Source: Malaya genurostris (lineage: Eukaryota > Arthropoda > Insecta > Diptera > Culicidae). Taken from it: 64,000 nucleotides of DNA. Position 1 is the stretch's first letter. Each line of letters opens with the position of its first letter. The notes below the pieces were generated by a model. It saw only the letters and a list, made by a program, of their open reading frames with translations. It was not told the DNA's origin and searched no databases. A program made the translations under genes and the position numbers. The DNA lies in assembly GCF_030247185.1 (NCBI RefSeq), contig NC_080571.1, positions 210,672,880 through 210,736,879 of the forward strand. The letters are read 5' to 3'. Positions 24,111 to 34,885 of this stretch are shown piece after piece.

Positions 24111-24445
24111 AGACCTTAAGGTGAAATTCAGTGGCACGCAAAATTTCAACCACATGAATTGAACGAATCATCGCACAAAGCGTATCGTGCAAAACCGACA
24201 CATAGAAATATGGAATATATTTTCAGTGTTTGAATGCAGTGGGCTTACGACATGTTTTGTTCGCTAGTGAAACATACACTAACTAATGACTAATATAAGG
24301 AAGACACATTTGTGCATGTTGTTTAAGACGGTCAATGTGAACATTTAATTAAAAACCAAAAGGCTTTCATAATTGATTTTCTCGCCTATAGCGAAATTGT
24401 TCATACTTTGTTTCTCATCAAAATCTTCAATCAAAATCAAAAAAA
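24111..24445. other. No feature recognised
   Basis: AT-rich sequence adjoining the truncated 3' end of the mariner. Confidence 0.35.
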
Positions 24446-25699
24446 CACACATTTTTTTGCCAAAATTCGTTTTTATTATTCAACATAATTGCCATCAGAG
24501 GCGATACAGCGATTATAGCGATCTTCCAACTTTTCGATACCATTTTTGTAGTACGATTTGTCCTTTGCCTCAAAATAGGCCTCGGTTTCAGCGATTACCT
24601 CTTCATTGCTTCTAAATATTTTACCAGCGAGCATTCTCTTGAGGTCTGAGAACAGGAAAAAGTCACTGGGGGCCAACTGGAGAATACGGTGGATGAGGGA
24701 GCAATTCGAAGCCCAATTCGTTCAATTTCAGCATGGTTTTCATCGACTTGTGACACGGTGCACTGTCTTGATGAAACAAAACTTTTTTCTTCTTCAAATG
24801 AGGCCGTTTTTTTGAAATTTCGTCCTTCAAACGCTCTAATAACGCTATATAATAGTCACTGTTGATGGTTTTTCCCTTTTCAAGGTAGTCGATGAAAATT
24901 ATACCATGCGAATCCCAAAATACAGACGCCATAACCTTACCGGCCGATTGTTGAGTCTTGCCATGCTTTGGGTTCGGTTCATCGCGTGCAGTCCACTCAG
25001 CTGACTGTCGATTGGACTCCGGAGTGAAGTGATGGAGCCATGTTTCGTCCATTGTTATATATCGACGAAAAAGATCGATTTTATTTCGATATAACAGCTC
25101 CAAACACTGCTCAGAATCATCAATTCGTTGTTGTTTTTGATCGATTGTGAGCTCACGCGGCACCCATTTTGCACAAAGCTTTCTCATATCCAAATATTCG
25201 TGAATTATATGTCCAACACGTTCCTTTGATATCTTAGGGTGTCAGCTATCTCGATCAACTTCACTTTACGGTCATTGAAAATCATTTTGTGGATTTTTTC
25301 ACGTTTTCATCGGTAACAGCCTCTTTTGGACGTCCACTGCGTTCATCGTCTTCGGTGCTCATATGACCAGTACGAAATTTTGCAAACCACTAACGAATTG
25401 TTGCTTCGCCCGGTGCAGAGTCTGGATAACACTCATCAAGCCATTTTTTGGTATCGGCGGCACTTTTTTACATCAAAAAGTAGTGTTTCATCAACACACG
25501 AAATTCCTTTTTTTTTCATTTTTTTTACAATAACAAAAGTAGCTTCACTCAAAATGCAATATCTCACAAACTAATAATCAGACAGCTGTCAAATTTATAC
25601 ACATATCTTTTGAAGGTTGGTACTAACTGAAAATGGTATGGATTTAATTCTAGTGGCGCCCTCTCATAGAAACGATACGAACTTTTCAGCCGATCTGTT
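24446..25699 (-). mobile_element. Irritans-type mariner, one terminal repeat lost
   Basis: Minus-strand copy of the same element as 60068-61360 and very similar to it. The right edge keeps the terminal repeat (inverse of ACAGATCGGCTGAAAAGTTC) followed by a TA at 25700-25701. The left edge loses homology right after acacacattt, so the 3' terminal repeat is missing and the element cannot move. Confidence 0.8.
24476..25519 (-). pseudogene. Mariner transposase (irritans subfamily), frameshifted
   Basis: Transposase of a TA-specific cut-and-paste element; the family enzyme is about 345 residues. Visible blocks in order are an N-terminal helix-turn-helix region (start at 25519), then MDMRKLCAKWVPREL, the catalytic MDETWLHHF, KTQQSAGKVMASVFWDSHG, the second Asp in FHQDSAPCHKS and the third in APSDFFLF (spacing 34, DD34D). 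The sequence is very close to Himar1-like enzymes. Breaks are single-base losses upstream of 25193 and a two-base loss just before the third Asp near 24668. Here FHQDNAP reads FHQDSAP. The Trp mutated to stop in the 60-kb copy is intact here. Confidence 0.8.
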
Positions 25700-26164
25700 A
25701 CATCACCTAGCTGATTATTGTATCATTTTATAAAAAAATATCTGAATAATATTCAAACAAGATCGTTTCTATGTGAAATTAGAACTGGCTTGTAAGATGC
25801 TCACTAAACATAACTAGTTTGTGAAGTGCATATCATATCAGTATATAAGTGGATAATAGTTTTTCATTTCTCAAACATTTTCGAAGGAATTCTGGTTACT
25901 TTTTGCCAACGCTTGGCGAGTGGATTTCAATAATTTGAATATTAGAAATCTTAAATTAGGTTTATGGATATTATTTCAATTCCCCATACAATTTGTATTC
26001 TCGAGAACAGTTTGACAAGTAAGCTATTGAAAGTGGTGTCATATTATTTCCCAAATTAAATTAAGACATTCTAGATAGCTGAAAACGATTTGTTGTGAAT
26101 TTTTCAGTATATGAATGAGCTTGAAAAATGCATTTTTGATTTAATCGATCTGTTTTTTTTTTGC
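25700..26164. other. No feature recognised
   Basis: AT-rich sequence between a mariner and a weak repeat H copy. Confidence 0.35.
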
Positions 26165-26345
26165 TTTCGTGGTGGACCTTATAATTGTTCCGTTACAATG
26201 TGACACATTGAAAGTTTGCAAAACTACACAACTAGTACGTGCGATTATCGATATTAGAAAATGTGGACAAAGCATGCCAGTTTTATTTGTTTTCATGATA
26301 TCTAGCTAAGTCTCTGACATAACCCTCCCGTCTTTTTACCAAAGC
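26165..26345 (+). repeat. Dispersed repeat H, diverged copy
   Basis: The closing block cagttttatttgttttcatg...tctctgacataaccctcccg corresponds to the end of the copies at 3410-3800 and 47575-48035. The rest is too diverged to align confidently. Confidence 0.4.
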
Positions 26346-26479
26346 AGTTTGGATTTCATCTTGAGTATTTAAGTATTCATCAATTTGTTAGAATAGTGAA
26401 CATGATAAAAGCAAATTAATAGTAATCGTCTAATCATATAATATGTCACTTAAAAAGTTGGGTGACTAACTAAAAAAAA

Positions 26480-27540
26480 CCCTTTTTTTGCCAAATATCG
26501 ATTTCATTCATCAATGTAAACTTTTTCATGAGCTATTCAATCATTCCAATGTTTCTCCAACTTCCCGAAGCCGTCCTTTACTTCGAAATAGGTTTCGCAT
26601 TTAGCAATTGTTCCTCATTTGAGATGAATTTCTAATCGGTGAACATTTTTTTAGATCAGCGAATTTCCACTAGTCACTGGAGGCCAGATCTGAACTATAT
26701 GGTGGATGAGGAAGTAATTCGAAGGGTAGTTCGTTCAATTCAACCATCATTACTATCGACTTGTGTCCCGGGTTGGCGGTTCAATGCATAGGACGCTGGT
26801 CTTACAAGCCAGATGTCGTCTGTTCGAGCCCCGACCTGGAAGGATTCTTAGTGTCAGTATAATCCACAGTACTAGCCATGCAATGATGCTATACGCTAAG
26901 AATCGGCTGCGAAGTCTGTTGAAACAGAAAAGTCAAATTCCACGAATGTAATGTCAAGACTTTGCTTTACTATCGACTTGTTAATCGGTATATTATCTTT
27001 GTGAAATAGTGGTTTTGTTTTCGACATATAAGATCGTTTTTTCTTGATTTGTGCATTCAAATGATCCGATAACGCTTTGTAGTCTTCGTTACCGATTGTT
27101 CTTTCTTTCTCGAGATAAGCGATGAAGATTATATTATGTGCATCCCAAAATATTGATGGTTGTGCATTTGGACGCTTCGGATGTGGTTCACCGGCTGCTG
27201 TCTACTCAGATGATGATCGTTTTGATTCCGGAGTTAAGTGATGGATCCCTGTTTCATCCATTGTCACATATTGACGTAGAATATTTAATCTATGACTAGT
27301 AAATATGACCAAACACTGCTTTGAATCATCAACACGTTGTTGTTTTTTTATCACCATAATTGTAAACACAATGTCTTCTGGTATATCACGAAATTTCAAT
27401 TTACCATTGGATATAAAATTTTTTTTGAACTTCTTTGATGTTCTCTGGAGTAGCCACCGCGTTTAGACGATCATAATGTTTACCATCATCGGTGTCGGGA
27501 CGACCACTTTTAAATTCAGTAAACCAATAACAAATGATTC
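26480..27540 (-). pseudogene. Old mariner transposase remnant interrupted by a SINE
   Basis: Decayed mariner-family coding sequence on the minus strand. The clearest part (27202-27399) contains KKQQRVDDSKQCL and the catalytic VTMDETGIHHLTPESKRSSSE. Weaker matches continue left through an IIFIAYLEK-like block and a region before the last Asp that still reads as HPPY-like. Many frameshifts and stops; neither terminal repeat is found. A SINE at 26765-26967 splits it, so the mariner was here first. It is clearly more diverged than the 24-kb and 60-kb copies. Confidence 0.7.
26765..26967 (+). mobile_element. tRNA-derived SINE (family V), full copy with 14-bp duplication
   Basis: The element is flanked by exact copies of TACTATCGACTTGT (26751-26764 and 26968-26981), a direct target duplication. 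Its first 75 bp look like a tRNA: an A-box-like tggcggttcaatgcatagg, an anticodon arm CTGGTCTTACAAGCCAG whose 7-base loop would carry UAC (valine), and a B-box gttcgagcc. The following 125-bp body is shared with the other copies. Such elements are transcribed by RNA polymerase III and copied by a LINE enzyme. It inserted into the old mariner. Confidence 0.85.
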
Positions 27541-27690
27541 CTCAGAGTTGGGACTCGAACCCGTAGTTAGCTCATTACCGGGAAAATCGGTTTTAATTCA
27601 ATTTGATTCTAGTTCAATTGGTTAAACGATTACCCCGGATAGGATAACTAGCTACGGGTTCGAATCTCGTCTCCGTGGTAGCTTTTTCAC
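27541..27690. repeat. Pair of inverted tRNA-like segments
   Basis: A B-box-like gggttcgaatctcgtctcc at about 27656-27674 (plus) is mirrored by ggactcgaacccgtagtt at about 27550-27567 (minus). The two form an imperfect inverted repeat of about 25 bp around an AT-rich centre. A complete cloverleaf was not found on either strand, so this is taken as SINE-derived rather than a tRNA gene. Confidence 0.35.
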
Positions 27691-27699
27691 GGTTTTCAT

Positions 27700-28560
27700 T
27701 TCATGGTTGTGTTCGCATGTCATTTTTCCAATTTGTTTATTCCAGTTTGTACGAATTTGAATGAGTTAGAACATATACAAAGACTAACTAATGGAATTAA
27801 ATCTTACAGCAGCTAAATGTTTTTTTTCACCGCATGAAGTTCAAACAAAGAAAAACAAGATACCGTCGATTGCATTCGAAGGAAAAAATTACAACAAAGC
27901 ACTGAACCTACGAGAAGCTACAGTTCCTATCCGGAAAGGAAGATCCAAAACACCAGCAAAGTGGTTGCCGTTTTCTCTAACTTTAAAAACTCGGGATATC
28001 AGTTACATACATACTCAAGCATCCTGATTCCCTCGAAGCGATGTACAAAGTGCATAACTGTTTCCGACCATAGAAGAACTTAAACAGTAAGAGTCTATCC
28101 TAATGTGGCTGACCAATTTATGGCCAGGGGGTCTGCACTTCCGAACATTTCGCCACCGACACGCCACCGAACAACGCACATCATACCGTCGTAAGAGCAG
28201 CACCCGAAACGATCCTTGCTCTTCTCCTTATGGAAATTAGGTAGCAGAACAGCAGCCAAATGGAATGTTGATCTTTTGTTGAATTTTGATAACATCATGC
28301 TTTTCATACACGGCATTTTCGCTCGGTTACTCCAGCCCGGCGGAGAACGAGAGCGGCAGCACTTCCGCTTTTCCTTCACGTCGGCATCCGTTTTCGCTAG
28401 CTTGATTCCTACCACGGTACTGCAATTGCGTAAAAGTTCCCATTCACCGACACGGAATGGCAAACTGCTACCTGGTTACCACGCATTTTCTGTGTGAAGA
28501 TTTTTTTCATAAAATGTAATGTTCTATTCACTTAGTCATGTTTTGAATTTCAACATCCGC
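27700..28560. other. Unique GC-richer island 4
   Basis: Repeat-poor block with a 122-codon open frame on the minus strand (28095-28463) and a 93-codon frame opposite (28216-28497). Neither has recognisable domains. Function is unknown. Confidence 0.35.
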
Positions 28561-29317
28561 TTTATGCCACCGCTTCCGTCCCTCCTTAGTGGTTTATGCT
28601 GTATGAGCAATGGCCAACGCATTTGTTAAAAGCTGTGTGTGTTTTCTTCAATTGATGTATTTATTAGATACGACTAAACAAAAGTTAAAAGCTATACAAA
28701 GTCGGCTTATCATATTACATTGTCGAACATACCAATCCCAGTAGCTTCATCAATTCGCGACCCAAGTGTAGAGACGTCGAAGAACAATTTTTTGTGATGC
28801 AGGACAACATTGCAATGGGTCTATATGAGTTGTGATTGGAAGCTGGTTTCCCCGGCTTTTGAAGGGCGATAACTTTCACTTGCCTCCAGTCAGGTGGAGG
28901 ATAATTTGCTCAAGCAATTTGTTGAACAATTCCAACAAACGTTTTTTTGCGAGATCGGGCAGATTCTTCACCGGGTTAAATTAAATTCTGTCCAACCCAG
29001 GAGCGTTATTGTTACATGACAAGAGTGCTATAGAAAATTCCATCTTCGAAAAGGGGCTATCAATGGAAATCGCAAAAGTTTTCCATCAATATAATATATT
29101 TGCCGTCACTCAAAAGCAAATCTTCCTGTTGATCGCTTGACTCAACCATACGCAGTTGTAATAAAATTAATGCTGACGCTAGCTGATTGAATGGGTTATT
29201 GTTAAATATTTAAATACAATTAAAATATCCTTTAATTGAAAGTACTGGACAGTTCACGGGACGGATCTGTGGAAATGATTTTTGGATCTAGTTGTTCGAA
29301 AAATAAAAGGCTCGTTT
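28561..29317. other. No feature supported
   Basis: Mixed composition. The part 28680-29080 hints at a decayed coding repeat on the minus strand, but I could not identify a family. Confidence 0.3.
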
Positions 29318-29412
29318 CTCCAGTCAGTTGTCGTGTATTCTAGTCCCGACGTGAGAAGATTTTTGATGCTAGTAGGATCGTAGCTCTAGCCATGCGATTC
29401 TTCTGTCTACTA
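29318..29412 (+). mobile_element. SINE family V, partial copy
   Basis: Matches the SINE from the anticodon arm (cagtcagttgtcgtgtattc) through ctagccatgcgattcttctg. The tRNA head and the tail are missing. A TA-flanked MITE follows immediately. Confidence 0.55.
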
Positions 29413-29688
29413 GTGGAGACCGGGGCAGATTGGCCGAGTGTCTTCCATACTTTCATACTGTCGTATACGCAGTGGCGACATCTATAGTGATTTTGGTGGG
29501 GTATTTTGTCATCTATGTACCAAAATAATATCAGGTGTTTTTGTGCCGTCGTTTGTACAGGGGCACGTTTGTTCCTTTTTCGGCACTGATAAGTAAATTG
29601 CATTTTTTGTAAATGTATTTATCATAATGTCTAACCAGAATGATTACAGAAATTACAATAGTGAAACTTGATCAATCCCGGTCTCCCC
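29413..29688. mobile_element. TA-flanked MITE, GAGACCGGG ends
   Basis: Left end GTGGAGACCGGGG, right end the inverse of GGGGAGACCGGGA, with TA on each side (29411-29412 and 29689-29690). The 276-bp interior is non-coding. Ends and flank suit a Tc1/mariner-mobilised MITE and are similar in style to the element at 33070-33956. Confidence 0.6.
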
Positions 29689-30289
29689 TAAAAAAAGTTA
29701 TGTTTCTCTACATAGGCGTTCGTTGTGATTTGGGGATGCTAACTTGTGATATAAAATCGCAAGGGTTAAGTAGGGTAACATAATACAACAAACATTATTG
29801 AAAAATTAGCCCTTCCGGTTCCTTAGTAGTCCTTCCGGTAGGGATGGTACTCGGAAGGTAAAGTATCGATACCTAGGGTATCGGGATACCAAAATTTTGA
29901 GTATCGATACAAGGTATCAAAAGGCAATGAAGTATCGATACCTGTAAGTATCAATTGATACTTGCTCAGCAATCATTTCGAAATAAATTAAATTGTCGAC
30001 TGTGGCATTATTTTATGATGTACAGAAAGGCTTTTCAATAAATTTGTTGTGCCACTAGTATACGCATATTTCTTGACACACATTGCACTTCGCCTTTCGT
30101 GACTTTTGGTCCACGTCAAAGAATTTAAGCAAGCCACTTTTTGTTGGAGCCATGATGATTTCACAATTCGCTTATTTTCTCAAAAATTTTCATGTCATAA
30201 ACTCTATGTCGATACACGGATATTACACTAAAAGCCAATTCCTATTGAACATTTAGGAGTTTTGTTGATTTGTGCATAAAGCACATACT

Positions 30290-30430
30290 ATGTTTCTATT
30301 TCTTCGGCTCATCAGTGCTGAGATTGCGATTTAAATTGATTTACTAAGCGCAAGATGGCAGTTCAATTTTAACTGCTTTAAACACTGATGAGCCGAAGGC
30401 AAAACGCGACGAAATAGAAACAATTCCTAT
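30290..30430. mobile_element. MITE related to the GACTCATCAGTGC family
   Basis: Inverse ends cttcggctcatcagtg and cactgatgagccgaag, with further outer pairing (gtttctatttc against gaaatagaaac). The left arm lacks about 13 bp present on the right. It sits within the hAT element at 29839-30974. Confidence 0.5.
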
Positions 30431-30649
30431 TGCTATTACGACGGGACCAGGGACGAACAGAGCGTAAATTCGTAGAGTATGGCCTTTAAGTGCATGTTTT
30501 GTTGATGGTCTTCGCTCATTTCACTCTCCTTCATTGAATTTGTGGGATGAAGAAAGATTGTCGAGAACGAATTTCAACGACGGCTAGTCCACGTCATAAC
30601 AATCCATGCACGATCCCGGCGTCGAAACCGAAGAAAAAAAAAGTTCCAT

Positions 30650-30800
30650 TGGAGACGGATATAGCGGGATGGATTAGTCGATGCCTTTCACACAGCCTAC
30701 CTGGGTTCGATTTCGAACTCCGCACATAGCCTTAGAAAGTTTTTCTGGCCCAACGAGGCGAATGATCTTAAGGTTAAAGCCTCTAAAACTGAAACAAACA
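30650..30800 (+). mobile_element. Second tRNA-derived SINE type
   Basis: The block gcctttcacacagcctacct followed by gggttcgatttcgaactccg has a B-box and a tRNA-like 3' half. After it comes a body with ttagaaagtttttctggccc and cgaatgatcttaaggttaaa, ending in an A-rich tail. This pattern matches a SINE common in mosquito genomes as I remember it; the family name is not certain. It is nested in a hAT element. Confidence 0.55.
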
Positions 30801-30999
30801 AAAAATCCGTTGTAATGGAAGTTGATTTTAATCCATTGCGATACTGTAAGTATCGAGACCAAAAGTATCGATACTAACAGTATCGGCCTGATGCGATATC
30901 GATACCAAAAATACTCGATTCTTGAACAAAAGTTTCGATACCTCAAAGTATCGACTCGGTATCGGACATCCCTACCTTCCGGTACTCGAAAATATGCAA

Positions 31000-31349
31000 T
31001 GGACTAAAATTTTAAGTTGGAATTCAAATTCATTTCAGGTAATAAATAAACAGATATTAGCCACAGATAACAGACATCCAAGTAGAGATTTCAATGTGCG
31101 GAAAAAATTCAACGATCGTTTGACAAATTGATCACTAATTGGCAATTCGCCTTCGTGCAACCAAGCAATAGCTAGTGTTCTCTTGCGTACGAGCTTGCAT
31201 ACAATGGTAATTCATTCAGGCAAAATCGTACACATCGGTAATTTTTAACACAGTTTTACTTGTATGCTTTACACAGATTTTTCAAGGTTTGTACTAACTT
31301 GCATGATTGCTTTCTGTGTAATAGCTATGTTTTTGCAAAGTTGATACAT
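31000..31349. other. No feature recognised
   Basis: AT-rich sequence with no supported coding or repeat structure. Confidence 0.35.
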
Positions 31350-32155
31350 TCAACCTCCTCTCCTTGGCAAAATGCTCGCACCTCGGACTTAACGCTACTC
31401 ATCAAATCCTGTGCAACATTGGCACCGTCTTACTCACACACATTTATCCACTCTTTCTTCAAACCCTTGAAGACCTTCTCTGTTTTCCGGACTTTCCCCT
31501 TCAAACCCGATCAGAAAATCATATCAGAATTGTTATAAAATTGTAATTGAAATTGTATCAGAATTTAATCTGTGAATAGTGGAATTTATTCATACATCCA
31601 ATTATGATCAAAAAAATTTTTAGTTTTGAATACTCTAGGGAATACATAATTATTTTTTCTTCCTGAGAGAAAAGGCAAATGGAATACGATTGACGGTACA
31701 CAAATTTAAACCAATTAAGATACAAGAATAATATTTTACACAGAAATAATCTTAGTTATAATCTGATGCAATCGATTCAAAAGTTTGACTTAAAATCTTG
31801 ATATTTTAACAACTATCCAAAACATATCAGATGCAATCGTTAGGTATTAAATGTGAAACTTATTCAGCGTTTACATACCGACATAAAAGATGGAGCACCC
31901 TGTATTTTACAAAAATCCGGTGAGTTTTACGATATTACCTCCTTCGGTACAAGAACAACAACGTTGGCATCGCACCACTCAATCATTGGTTTCACGTAAA
32001 GGCACGATGCCAAATCCAACCCAAACCAATGTGTCACCTTCGTGGGTTCGGAGGAAGAATAGCAGGCGCTACTGGAAGCATTCTTCTTTGGACGAATTTC
32101 TCGTCAACTCGAACAAATGTTGGCAGCACTATCTCAGATTTCAGTGAAACTTGCC
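31350..32155 (-). pseudogene. DD37E (ITmD37E) transposase remnants
   Basis: Two minus-strand blocks of the same family as 42722-44415. Block 31890-32150 encodes, across frameshifts, an RMLP segment, then DLASCLYVKPMIEWCDANVV and LVPKEV, which is the region of the second catalytic Asp. Block 31350-31470 encodes GANVAQDLMSSVKSEVRAF, the family C-terminus. About 400 bp between them are not recognisable. The third catalytic residue and the terminal repeats were not found. Confidence 0.6.
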
Positions 32156-32689
32156 AGACATGTAGAATTTGTCACAAAAAACACTTTTCATACTTCGTTA
32201 TTTTATTATACCGTTTTTTTAATACCTGGGTTTAAACTAAGTTTGGTCGTTCGCCGGATATCTTTCGAAATTAATTCATAGTGTTTTTGTAAAGGGTCAA
32301 ATTTTTTTAATCTATTTTTTCAAAAAGTTGTTGTGGAAAAACGACAAATTCTACAAAAAGTGTTGTACTACTGATTTTCACAAAATCAATCAAATTTTCA
32401 AGTAAAAAGACTGAATAAGAACCTACTGATAAGTCCTCATCGAGTACTCTACTGAAAAATTAGCTTCATAAATTTAAAAACGATTTAAAAAAAACATTTT
32501 TGATTTTGATAAAATTTTGTCCGAAGATAGGTGATTGTATTCCCTGTATGAACGGTTGCATACATTGCAAGATCTTTTTCCTTTAAAAATACCCATCTGG
32601 GCCACAATTCCATTCAAGTAAAAACTGATGTAAATTCGATTTCAAATTTTTTGGATCAATTTATTCAGTGTAAGGATCGGTAAGGAATT
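32156..32689. other. AT-rich sequence, possible decayed repeat C
   Basis: Fragments around 32330-32400 (gattttcacaaaatcaatc, cgacaaattctacaaaaag) resemble parts of repeat C, but alignment by eye is weak. Confidence 0.3.
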
Positions 32690-32960
32690 TTTGCAGTGTT
32701 TTTATTAAAAAAATTTTACTAACTTTGTGAAAATCACTAGAAGAACAATTTGTTGTAGGATTTGTCATTTTTCGACATTATTTTTTTGCAGGAAATCGAT
32801 AAAAAATCATTTATTCCAATGACAGTCTAGATAAATTTTGGAAAAACAAAGTAAGTAAATGTTTTTTTGTGATGCAATCTTAATGTCGATAAAAGTTTCA
32901 TTGTAATCTGAAAGGTTGCTGCCAAAACCGAATACAATTTGGCGCGAAATTCCTCTATTC
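32690..32960. repeat. Dispersed repeat C, copy 2
   Basis: Shares tgaaaatcactagaagaaca, ttttcgacatta and agataaattttggaaaaaca with copies at 20540-20830 and 34070-34260. Non-coding. Confidence 0.5.
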
Positions 32961-33069
32961 TAATCCTATACTGCAAAAAAAAAAAACGATTTTCAAATGT
33001 TCAAAAGTCGATTCACAAAAAAAACACAATTTTTTTAAATTTCAATTAAATTTTATCCTAAGGTAGATA

Positions 33070-33956
33070 GGGGTAGATGGGGTAAAACGCACCCCCTAAG
33101 GAAATGTAGCTATATCTTAATTATAGAGAATAACACGAAAGAGTTTCATGCATGACTATCTTCCGTAATCATTATTTCTTTAAATTACGTACAAATACTC
33201 GCAGAATACATTGAAAAATACATGAAAACCCTTAAAAATTGTTTATTGAAATATATGCGGGGCATGACGCCCGATCGTGGAAAACATGAAAAATATACAT
33301 TTTAAATTACGCGAAGTGACGATTATCTGAACATAGAGGCAGGATGATCTTAAACAACGGGTAAACATCCATCAAAACAACGGATTAAGGCTCATGACAA
33401 CCACGGGGCAATATGCACCCTCATAAAGCTTCTTCTTTTTCTTTAAAGAAAGCTTTAGACTTTTCGTTGACGAAATATTTGACAGGTGGAAGATTGTTCA
33501 CTATTATTCAATAAATTGATAAATTATGGATAATTTCTGTAAGCGAATTCGTGAGCATTTTGCCTCACACAATTCGGGTCGTTTTGCCCCCAAAAATATG
33601 AGACGATAAATTTGACGATTTTTCTAGAAAATTGCAAATACATCGTCTGTATTAGAACTAATTTTAGAAACCCGAATGATTGGCAAAGGAGTTCACTGGT
33701 TACAAAATTAAAATCGTCTTCCTCACCCTACAAAATTACTATGGAACGAACATCGAAAATTACTTATAACAGAGACATAAATGTTTTTTTTAAGTTTTCC
33801 GGATGTGAATGAACCATCACTATAAAAATTTTATAGTACTCTATTGTTATGGCGGACTTTCAGTTTCATTGAAATTTCAGTGAAAAAAATTGGTAACTTT
33901 TGAGAAAAGAAGAAGGTGCATTATGCCTCGAGGGTAGGTTTTACCCCATCTTCCCC
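33070..33956. mobile_element. TA-flanked DNA element, GGGG-AGATGGGGTAAAAC ends
   Basis: The left end ggggtagatggggtaaaac is mirrored at the right by gttttaccccatcttcccc, and TA lies outside both (33068-33069, 33957-33958). The 887-bp interior is AT-rich and lacks a transposase. It repeatedly shows short gggcat/atgc-type motifs (for example near 33255, 33408, 33920) that may be subterminal binding sites. The TA flank suggests a Tc1/mariner-related mobiliser; this is inferred. Confidence 0.65.
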
Positions 33957-34069
33957 TAATTACGTTCCTTGTTAATCTTCCATATGTTGTAAGATTGGCA
34001 TTTGTAAAAATAAACGTTTTTTCTAACCAAAATTTTTTTTTTGCAAATCGATTTTTTTAAAGTAATTTT

Positions 34070-34260
34070 TTATTGAAGAACTCGATAGGGGTTTTTTTTA
34101 CAAAATTTTAACTCGAAAATTTGACTGATTTGATGAAAATCACTAATACAAGTCTAGATCAATTTTGGGAAAAAGAAAATCGGCAAAATATCATTTTGTG
34201 ACAAAGTGTACATGTCCAGAAAGTTTCATCCGAATCTGAGAGAGTATTGCCAACTGCAAA
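34070..34260. repeat. Dispersed repeat C, copy 3
   Basis: Contains gatgaaaatcactaatacaa, tctagatcaattttgggaaa and cagaaagtttcatccgaatc, in the order seen in the two other copies, with a deletion in the middle. Confidence 0.5.
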
Positions 34261-34659
34261 TACGAGTTGTGTGCGAAATTAGTCTTCATATGCACGGCAT
34301 GCTAAATTTGCCGCAAGCACATATCGCCTGCCATTCCCAGTACTTCTTGGCAAATAAACCGAGCTTCTTCAAACGAAACTTCTCCGGAACCACCAGGCGG
34401 GATTTGCTGACGAAAAAACTTTTGGATGGGGATCTTTCTTGGTGTGAGCTTTAATGTTCGTCTGATCATCCATTTTAATGTATTTTTGCTACAGTAATCA
34501 CACAAGATTCGCTCATCGAAATTAACCCGGTCATCCCTTCCTCTTTTTCTCTATCTTTCACCATGCATTCTTCGATCACTAATTATATCTATATGCCGAT
34601 TCTAAAACCGCCGTTAGTCCACGCTTCATTCCATTCGCCTACCCACTATTTTCTTCTCT
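34261..34659. other. No feature recognised
   Basis: Slightly GC-richer sequence with short opposing frames at 34206-34454 and 34302-34505 and no domain evidence. Confidence 0.35.
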
Positions 34660-34885
34660 CACTTTTTTAACAAGAGCACTATTACTGCCCTGTAATGGTT
34701 GGTATCATCAACTAGTTATAGGGTTATAGAGTTAGTTTTAATTGTTAGTTTTAAGTTCAAATGTATCTGTTGGATCATCGTAATCTGTTGATACAAAAGA
34801 TGAGGAGGTTTCATGCCTGCAGGAGAGAGAGAAATTGGCAAATTTAATCTCCATCTCTCAAAAAAATACATAAATAAAGATACAG
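34660..34885 (+). mobile_element. Non-LTR retrotransposon 3' end, copy 2
   Basis: Second copy of the LINE 3' tail seen at 11400-11608, ending in an aaataca/taaataaa tail on the plus strand. It carries an extra short block (gcaggagagagagaaattgg) after atgcctgc. Confidence 0.55.

Larger units (their letters stand above)
29839..30974. mobile_element. Non-autonomous hAT-type element with GTATCGATAC subterminal repeats
   Basis: Ends TAGGGATG and CATCCCTA are inverse, and CCTTCCGG lies directly outside both (29831-29838 and 30975-30982), an exact 8-bp duplication. Both subterminal regions are packed with the palindrome GTATCGATAC and variants (29870-29955 and 30838-30960), likely transposase binding sites as in other hAT elements. 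No transposase is present. The interior holds a MITE-like piece (30290-30430) and a second SINE type (30650-30800). Confidence 0.8.

Noticed and set aside
24446..25699. Functional mariner
   Set aside because: One terminal repeat is missing and the coding frame has several indels.
26765..26840. True tRNA-Val gene
   Set aside because: The tRNA-like part continues into a shared 125-bp body, has target duplications and recurs nine times, so it is a SINE head.
28095..28463. 122-codon minus-strand frame in island 4
   Set aside because: No recognisable domain, and a 93-codon frame is open on the other strand.
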